This document shows positions 56,853 to 64,000 of a stretch of DNA of 64,000 bases, in pieces. The notes beneath the pieces were generated by a model that was not told the DNA's origin, did no database searches, and worked only from the letters and a program-made list of their open reading frames with translations. The stretch is from Polyporus tsugae (Eukaryota; Basidiomycota; Agaricomycetes; Polyporales; Polyporaceae), in the NCBI GenBank assembly GCA_024305745.1, contig JAHRBS010000001.1, positions 1,674,001 to 1,738,000 of the forward strand. The letters are read 5' to 3'. How positions within the stretch are numbered: position 1 is the stretch's first letter; every line of letters starts with the position of its first letter. The translations under genes were made by a program, and so were the position numbers.

Positions 56853-59800
56853 TTAAATCCTTTTCGGAAAACGCACCTCGACGATGACCGTCTTCGTCTT
56901 CGGACTGTCCGCTGGGTCGTTATGGATCCACTCCAGCCCGGACTCCTCCTGGATCGCGCCCTGGCTCGTGAAGCGAGTGTGCAGCGCCGAGTACGGCGCC
57001 TCGATGTGGCTCGTGCTCTTCGACATCGCCACCAGGTCCTCCTCGGCGAACGACATCGACAGGTCCGCCTCCTCGTTGATGCTCTCCCGGTCCTCCGTCT
57101 CGGGCACGACTGGCAGCCGTTCCGTCTGCGACGCCGGAGACAGAAGGCTCGCGCCTACGCCGGCCTCCGACGCCGACGACTCGCGCGAGACAGGCGGCGA
57201 GTTGAAGAATGCGGTCTGCGTGGGCGGCGCAGACGTGGGAATGCGAAGCGCTGTGGCTGGGACGGACGAGGAGGACTCGCCAACGTCGACCTCGACCTCG
57301 ACGACGCGCTCCTCGTCGTCCACCACGACGTCCTCGTCCACGCCGAGCCGCTTGAGCCCGGCCTCGACGGCGTCCAGGCGCTCCATGTGCTCGAGCACGG
57401 TGACGCCGGTCGTCGCCGGGTGCACGCGCTGGAACTTGGCGGAGAACGAGACGGGGCGCGAGATGCCGCGCATGTCCGTGGACGTCCGCCGGATGGGCGG
57501 AGGGAAGCCGGACGCGCTGTGGCTACGTGTCCGGCGCGGCTGGATGGGCAGAGGCATGGAGGCGATGGAGGCGTGTGGGGAGATGGCTGGGACGTGGTGG
57601 GAAGGCAGAGACCCATTCGCGACTTCGACGTCTCGGAACATATCTTCGGTCATGGGGATCTCGTCGTCCCACACGAGGACTTTCGTCCTGCGGGTGAGCT
57701 CCAGGGGACCCTCGTCCTACGTAGGGGTGTTAGTATTACGTATCAAAGCATGTAAAGAAGTCAGCACTGACCGCGTGCTTCAGAGACTGCACAATATTGA
57801 AAGCCTGACCCTTAATGACCGCGAGTTGCCGCTATACAGAAGGGGTGAGCATCAATCGCCTACCAACCCGGAAAGCTATTTCACTCACCCTGAACATCTT
57901 GGGATGGAAGTCCGGGTCCACTGCAAACAACTTCCTCAGCTCGTACGTAGTCTCTGCCCACCATGCCTTCGAGGTCAAAAGAGGCAAGAAGTGATCCCTC
58001 GTCTTCTGACTGAATGGCCGCCCAACGATCGTTACTGGAAGGTACAGCCAGCCGTAGGTATACGACCGCCACCCTTTCGGATGCTCGTGAGGGAACGACA
58101 GCGAGTTGTCGATGGCGGCTATGTGTATATGCGGCTGTTTCATGTAGGGAAGGCTGGAGGAGTACGTTTGTGCATACACCGGTGGGGCAGACGCCCCGAT
58201 GATGGTGTGTCCGCTCCCGATGGTGTCTGTGCGCCGGAGCTCGGTCATCATGGGCATGTCGGGACGTGATGTCCGTGAGGGTGCGACGTCCACGAGGGAC
58301 TTGGAGTGGTCGCCTTCGCAATACTTGATCATGTAGTTGTCCGCGCCACGATCGGTGTTGAGCATTAAGTAGTCTAGAACTGGGTTAGGTCACCATTCAA
58401 ACCGCATACGTTGTCCTCCTACCTAAGATGACCAGCCTGAAAAGGCGGGTATTAGCTCACATTATGTCAACGAGATGCGAACTATAGAACGTACTTCTCG
58501 AGTTCTTCCCGGAAATTGTCCTGTAAAGCAGGTGTCCAATAGAAAGGCTCGCCTGGCCGGCTCTCCGTCCTATCGTAGAGCATGCTGTGGTCCGCGTCGT
58601 CGTCGTCGTAGTCCTCTTCCGCACCAGTCTTTCCACAAACCACCTTCAGAACGCCGAGGAATTTCTTGTTGAAGCCACCTTTCCGGTGGCTGTCGTCATC
58701 GAACGTATCGGAGATCGCTCGACCTGGCCATGGATGCCTCCGCAGGAAGTCGGAAGCATCTGGTAGGGGCGTGTCGGAAGGGTTGGTGTGCGGGGTGTAT
58801 AACACGGAACATACCCGTGAAGCCATGCAGGAAGAACTGCATGCTGCCAATCTTGTCGGGCAGTGGCTTGCCCTTCTTTGCAGCATTGCGATCTAACCAG
58901 TCATAGAAGAAAGCCTGTGCACACTCATAAGTTGGGAACCGCTAACGGGATATTTGTTGCCTTACTTGACTGGATAGCGACACAAGTTGTGTCCTCGGAA
59001 CAATGTCAAGGCCCAGACGCTCGTCAAGTAATGAAGCAGCCGCTTCCGAGATGTAACTGCGCGCATGTGAATTTGGAAGAACTGAATGGTGCCGTAGAAG
59101 GCGTACCTCAGATTCGGGATGAGGCAGGCACGTCCGAAGGGTATAATCCACCGGAATTGCCTGTGCAGCCATTTGGTGGTCTAGACAGACGTGAACGACT
59201 GGAGGGGACTTCGGAGGGAAATCCTCTCACCTTCGGGTTTAAACGTCCATAGGGCTCCTCATCCTTCGGCTTGAATACGCTACCCTCCACCCTATGAACG
59301 GATGATCCAATGTGGAGGAACAATGCGAGACATACGCTACAGTTTGGACTCGACCGTCAACCTTGGCGCGCGCAAAATACGACCCAGAAGACCCCTTGAT
59401 GATCATCTTGGGATGGATGCCTTCGGCAATAGCTTCGCGCACTGTTTGCACGTATCTTGTCCCGTCAGTTGGAGAGAAATGCAAGGCGCGGCTGTAGAAC
59501 TCACCCCTCGAAGTCGGCAGCGGTCATGGGAGGGTTGTGGTCCAGAGTCTTAACCTGAACGGATCGCGAAGGGCACGTTGGTCCCTGTATAGACAGGAGA
59601 GTAATTCGAGGTGCTTACGGGACCAGTAGGCACGTTGGACGGAACATATTGAGGCTCGAACACACTATGCCAGATGTCCTTCTTGGAGTTATCCTCGACC
59701 TTCTTCTTCCGTTTCACCTTCTGCGCAATAGACTCGGTCCATCTGGGGGAAGCCAGTCTCGGAATCCTTCAAATGTCAAGCTTGTTGAAGGAAATACGCA

Positions 59801-59962
59801 CCTCTTGAACGCGTTGTCCAAATTCCTCAAGTCGATGTGCACCGGCCTATTCGCCCTGCGTAGACCTCGTGTAGCTGGTTGCGGGAGGGACTCGGAGACA
59901 TCCGCTTCTTCGTCCTCCGCGCTCTGTACTAGTGGTTGGTATTCGGAACGATTGGGTGGCAT
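56853..59962 (-). CDS. LSB6: phosphatidylinositol 4-kinase type II (LSB6/PI4K2)
   Basis: Makes PI4P on endosomal, vacuolar and plasma membranes. Start MPPNRSEYQPLVQSAEDEEA, then TESIAQKVKRKKKVEDNSKK. Kinase blocks: IHPKMIIKGSSGSYFARAKV (nucleotide-binding loop), VFKPKDEEPYGRLNPK (ATP-site Lys), GGFNKKFLGVLKVV, RLVILDYLMLNTDRGADNYM (catalytic DRGxDN), IHIAAIDNSLSFPHEHPKGW (metal-binding Asp), RSYTYGWLYLPV, RPFSQKTRDHFLPLLTSKAW, AETTYELRKLFAVDPDFHPK, GQAFNIVQSLKHADEGPLEL. After the kinase domain there is a roughly 270-residue extension in one exon (56853-57715), Ser/Pro-rich with acidic stretches, that has HMERLDAVEAGLKRLGVDED and ends VEVRFPKRI. The usual Cys-rich palmitoylation motif of animal type II enzymes is not evident. 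About ten introns. The plus-strand open frames covering 56.9-58.3 kb are shadows. Confidence 0.9.
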
Positions 59963-61537
59963 TGTCGAGTACCAAGAAAGGCGAAGAAGCGGAAGTGAAG
60001 AGAGGAGGGATGCGAGGGCGAGGGCGGGCGGCAACAATGTGCCACGCTGCGAGAAGCGGGCCACTCATCCCAGATGGGCCTGTGTTGACCGGCGCGCGCC
60101 AGATCTCTCTCTTCCGGCCCCATGTGCTCCAGAACCACTGGTACCGGTTTTCATGCGGCATCCTCCCTTACTGTATGTTGAACCCCATAGAAGAAACGGT
60201 AAATTGCAGCTGTGCTTGTCGTCGCTGGCGCGTACGCTGACTGGTCCGTGCAGTCCCAGACTATCACCGGCGCTCCCGTCTCCTGAAGAGATGCACTGGG
60301 CTCTCCGGCCCTTTCGCAACGATGCCGGTCTCGCTATATACATAACTTACCTCGACCCTGAGAGCGAGCGTCGAGACGAATCAAAGAGTGGGCTGCGAGA
60401 GGCAGAGCCAACTTGAAGCTAAGCGCCAATGACGACAGACCAGTAGCTATATAGGCATTCCTCGGGACTGCAGGCAAGCAGATACATACGTAGCAAAAGG
60501 AGGACCGCGCAACAAGACTGACGAACGGAAGCCCGGTCCAGAAGGGCCTCTCCCTCGGAGTTCCGTGCTCGTCCAAGTGGTCTGCCGCAGTGCCGCACTG
60601 TCCGTGTTCTGCGGGGCTAAGCATCGCGGGTGAGCTTGCAGGCTTGGGAAGTGTGCCGCAGCGTACAAGCACACACCGCGGACGTCGGACATATGGCAGG
60701 GTTCAATTCTGTTCAATTCCGAATGCACGTCCCTCCTCGCCACGGGTGAGGAGGCATTTGTGCGGCGCCCATGGCTTGCAGTCAGAAGCAAGGCGAGGCC
60801 CGCCGCAGGATCCTTTTCGACGTTGTTCCGATACGTACGAAGCTTCCGCTCCTGTCCGACCCTGGCCCGATATCGATATCGATGCTGTAATGTAAGACCG
60901 GACCTTGAGTCCTCGTGACGGCCTGGAGCTCCCAAAATAGTATGGACAGAGGGTATTCGCCGTTCCACCAGAACCCGGTTACGCAACATTCGCAAATATG
61001 GGGGAATTGCCAACAGAGCATGCTCAAACAACTAACCACAGTCTAATTGTAGGTGGTTTAACGACTGCAAAGACATGGCAGTCGCAAGTCCGAGCTGCCC
61101 AGTGGCTGGGGGGAGTGGGGCACGTGGGTGTGGCAGTGATGAACAGTCACAAGGGTCAAACAAGGCAACAACCAACCGTCTCTCGCCACAATCCACTTGC
61201 TCCGAGTGGTCAAACAATTCGGAATTCGCTCTGGGCACTGCTGCTCGCCGCGTCCCATGCCGCTCTCCCTTCCATGTTCCCTGTGTCATCTCGTCAGAAT
61301 CGACCCGCGCTCATTGGCGGCCAGAGTTCGTCTCGTGTTCCGAAGTCTCGTATTCGGAATTCGCTAGCTGTGCGCGTCCAGCTCCGGTCCCAATCTCCTC
61401 AAGTGCATTCTTCCCCGTGGAGCCACCTTCGGACACGTAGCCCTCATATACTGCCCCTCTGGCGACTCTGAACTGTTCCTGCCTTTTCCCTTTCCTTTCG
61501 GCCTTCGTCACCCTCTTTGGCCTTCGTTCCGTCCCCA
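59963..61537. other. 1.58 kb divergent intergenic region between LSB6 and SSU1-like gene
   Basis: The second longest gene-free stretch. Open frames up to about 195 codons occur on the minus strand (60447-61031), but they have no splice context or recognisable motifs and the composition is that of shadows. It contains three ATTCGGAAT sites (60716-60724 reverse, 61217-61225, 61352-61360). Confidence 0.4.
61217..61365. promoter_or_regulatory. paired ATTCGGAATTCGCT sites upstream of SSU1-like gene
   Basis: The 14-mer ATTCGGAATTCGCT occurs exactly at 61217-61230 and 61352-61365, 173-321 bp upstream of the SSU1-like ATG. Its core ATTCGGAAT matches the triple array before the ETHE1-like gene (42183-42230). 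Confidence 0.4.
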
Positions 61538-63474
61538 ATGCCTCTCATACAGCCAGTATACGCATGGAAGAGTTGGCGTGAGCGCGTTCGGTACGTCTTA
61601 TACTGTCTTATCTAGGCGATGGCAGGCAATTGGGTGTCGGTCGCCCGGGGACGCATGGGCACCGAGGAGCCTTTCATGTTCCAGCGCCTAAGAGGAGCAA
61701 TCCTGGATCTTGGGAGGCTCCTCAGTGGTTATGCGCAACTACCGTCGTGGGGACTTACACTCGCCACCGCGAACTCCCATGTTCCTCACATTGCTGACAC
61801 TTGACTTCGTAGGCATTTTACTTGGGCTTGGCATGCTGTGATCATGGGTACAGGCGCCGTCTCGGCCCTTATCCACAACTTTCCCTACCACAACGACAGC
61901 CTGGTGCTCAAGATTGTCGCCCTCGCTGTCTTCTTGCTTAACCTCGTGTTGTTCGTGTTCGTCTGCACCTGCACAATACTCCGCTATGTCCTTTTCCCCG
62001 AGGTATGTTTCCGACACTCGACACAGAGTTAAGGTAAGTGTCTAGCCACCCGACTAACATAACTATGTGTCTTCAGATCTGGTCCTTGATGATAAAGCAT
62101 CCAGCACAAAGTCTGTTCGTGGGGTGCTTCCCCATGGGTGCCGCTACTTTGATCAATTCTGCGTTGGTGCGTTCCCCTCCGCGCGTCTATATATCCACCC
62201 TACTCACATTTTTGCAGAACATCAACCAGGACTGGGGTTTCGGCGGCACAGGATTCCTCTGGACGCTTTGGGGATTCTGGTGGTTGGACTCCCTTGTCTC
62301 CTACGTTATTGCCTTTGGCATGATCTACACCATGTGAGTACATCATGTCCTGTTTGTGGTTTGCTCGTCTCGCCTTTCTTGGATGTTTGCTACGTGCTCT
62401 GGCCTACACGTTGGATGGCTCGGTATTCCATCCCTTGCCTCAGTTGCGCGAGCTTAATATGGGCCAGCAGTGGCTAGATGTATGAATTTGCCACCGGCTG
62501 TGGCACATATGTGACGTCACAATATTCTCGTCATCTTCATCTCTTCGGCAAAATTCTACAATGCGGGCAGACGTCTTTCTAAAAGCGTGTCACTGACTCT
62601 TTCTTTAGGATGACCCGTCAGGACCACTCCGTCAACAAGATGACCGCAACGTGGCTTCTGCCCGTGGTCACCCTCATCGTCGCGTCGTCCTCCGGCGGTC
62701 TCATGTCCCACGCACTCCTCCCGCACTCCGTAACCATCGCCCTCCTCACCTCCGCCTTCTCCTTTACGATGGTCATTATCGGTCTGAGCTTCGCGCTCAT
62801 GATGATCACCGTCTACCTCCTCCGCCTCATCACCAGCGGCCCGCCCGACGCCGCGCTCGTCCTCTCCGCATTCATCACCCTCGGCCCGCTGGGCCAAGGC
62901 GGGTTCTCCCTCCTCGTCAATGGGCAGGACCTCTCCGAGATCCTGCCTCTGCACATGGGAGACGAATTCCCGACCATCGCCCTCGCCGGCCAGATGATCT
63001 TCGCGGGGTGCTTCCTGGGGGCGTACGTGCTCTTCTCGATGGGCGTCGCGTGGATCCTCGTCGCGCTCGTCACGATCTTCCACGTGCGGGCCGAGGTCAA
63101 ATTGCCGTTCTCTATGGCATACTGGGGCCTTATTTTCCCGAACGGAGTGTTTGCGCTATGCTGCGTGCAGCTTGCCAAGGTGTTGGACAGCCCGGTGTTC
63201 AGAGCGATCGGCGCCGCATGGAGCTGTACGTCGACGTTCCTTCCGAGAGCTCTCTGCAGAACAGACCGAACTAACGCACTCTGCAGGCGTCGTGTTCCTC
63301 CTCTGGCTCACCGTCTTCGTACGGAGCATCCCCGCGTTTATCGATGGCTCGATGTTCAAAGCGCCCTACGTCCCCGACGAAGGTGCCGTGCCCGTCGCGG
63401 CGAACAAACTGTCCTTTGACCCGGAGAAAGTGCTGGGTAGCAACCCTGCCTCCTCATCTACCGTAGCCCTGTAG
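61538..63474 (+). CDS. SSU1: SSU1-type sulfite efflux pump (TDT family voltage-dependent anion transporter)
   Basis: A plasma-membrane exporter with about ten spans, of the tellurite-resistance/dicarboxylate transporter family; the SSU1 branch extrudes sulfite. Exon 1 (61538-61590) encodes MPLIQPVYAWKSWRERVR and is spliced over 222 bp to HFTWAWHAVIMGTGAVSALI, the family signature of span 1. Later blocks: VFLLNLVLFVFVCTCTILRY, IWSLMIKHPAQSLFVGCFPM, GAATLINSAL, WTLWGFWWLDSLVSYVIAFG, MTATWLLPVVTLIVASSSGG (closest to SSU1), ITLGPLGQGGFSLLVNGQDL, GCFLGAYVLFSMGVAWILVA, and SMAYWGLIFPNGVFALCCVQ. The C terminus is short and Ser-rich. Five or six introns, all GT..AG. Substrate assignment to sulfite rather than malate rests on the SSU1-like TATWLLP..A.SSGG block. 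Sulfite is the product of the ETHE1-like enzyme encoded 20 kb away. Confidence 0.88.
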
Positions 63475-64000
63475 TTCTGACGAGAACCATTTGCTTCCTG
63501 AACTTTTTGCCAGGTGTAGCCCGTCCCATCCCTTCCCACACCAAACGCAACTCCCGTCCCCCTGTCGTTCCCCCCTGTCGTACCCTCACACCCCTGGACT
63601 TCGATATGGATTGCATCATACACATCACTAGACGTGACAGTATAGAGTCGGTATACGCGATTTGACCCGCCCCGCCTGTCTCTTCTTATGTATCGTAGCG
63701 GATAGAGTGCCGGTCACCGGACCTTGGAACCCTCACAGCGCAGAGCCTCGCGTGCTCGTGCTTGTCGTGCCGTAGTCGTAGTCGTCATCACCATAGAGTC
63801 GAATACTCTACCGCTACGTAACTTAACCCGTGTGCTAGTATAATTGGTTGCTCTGTAATACACGCAGCTGCTGTATTTCTCTCCCTCGATCTCTGTCCTA
63901 CCGGCACACGGAGCAGCCCTACACTACCGTCCGTCTGCCAGAGCTCAGCGTCCCGCCGCTCTCCCTCTGCGCATTTTCGATCTGCTCTACCTCCAGCCCT
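63475..64000. other. 3' flank of SSU1-like gene to window edge
   Basis: 526 bp; the last 150 bases become pyrimidine-rich, possibly the leader of a gene beyond the window. No coding region is recognised. Confidence 0.35.

Noticed and set aside
56884..58269. Long plus-strand open frames opposite LSB6
   Set aside because: The sense strand encodes a type II PI 4-kinase with all motifs; the plus-strand translation has biased shadow composition.
60447..61031. 194-codon minus-strand open frame between LSB6 and SSU1
   Set aside because: No recognisable domain or splice context; starts from a non-conserved codon and shows no ordered sequence.

Overview
The window is nuclear DNA of a filamentous basidiomycete, most likely a wood-decaying Agaricomycete. 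Almost every gene is split by many 50-65 bp introns with GT..AG ends. Coding regions are GC-rich at third positions, so long antisense shadow ORFs are common. One secreted enzyme is a GH5 mannanase with a fungal cellulose-binding module (CBM1). There are no bacterial-style operons, no CRISPR and no rRNA, and I found no tRNA I could defend. Coordinates of spliced genes run from start codon to stop codon and include introns.

Left third (1-15.7 kb). A 5'-truncated fragment of an SRPK-like kinase runs off the left edge. It is followed by a PP2C phosphatase, a PNS1/CTL choline-transporter-like membrane protein, and a 1.1 kb non-autonomous element with terminal inverted repeats and an 8 bp target duplication (hAT-like). 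Next come a small three-exon gene of unknown function, a lineage-specific kinase-like gene (copy 1), the meiotic recombination factor MND1, a second SRPK-like kinase with a frameshift in its ATP loop, and a small unknown gene.

Middle (16.8-38.6 kb). A large disordered protein, complex I subunit NDUFS7, a CAMK-type kinase, and an AlkA/MAG1 DNA glycosylase divergent from a PBI2-type protease inhibitor. These are followed by an uncharacterised 29.8-31.8 kb gene, a tandem pair of the kinase-like family (copy 2 a pseudogene, copy 3 intact), and another unknown gene.

Right third (38.9-63.5 kb). An F-box protein, an ETHE1-like persulfide dioxygenase, the mannanase, gamma-glutamyltranspeptidase, two uncharacterised proteins, a complex I 21 kDa-type subunit, the splicing factor CUS2/TatSF1, type II PI 4-kinase LSB6, and an SSU1-type sulfite efflux pump.

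Two themes link genes. First, two kinase-like families show intact, decaying and fragmentary copies, i.e. birth-and-death evolution. Second, three genes touch sulfur or glutathione metabolism (ETHE1-like, GGT, SSU1-like), and the upstream regions of ETHE1 and SSU1 share a repeated ATTCGGAAT motif that could mark co-regulation. No clear-cut new multi-gene system is visible; these two themes and the hAT-like element are the leads I consider strongest.
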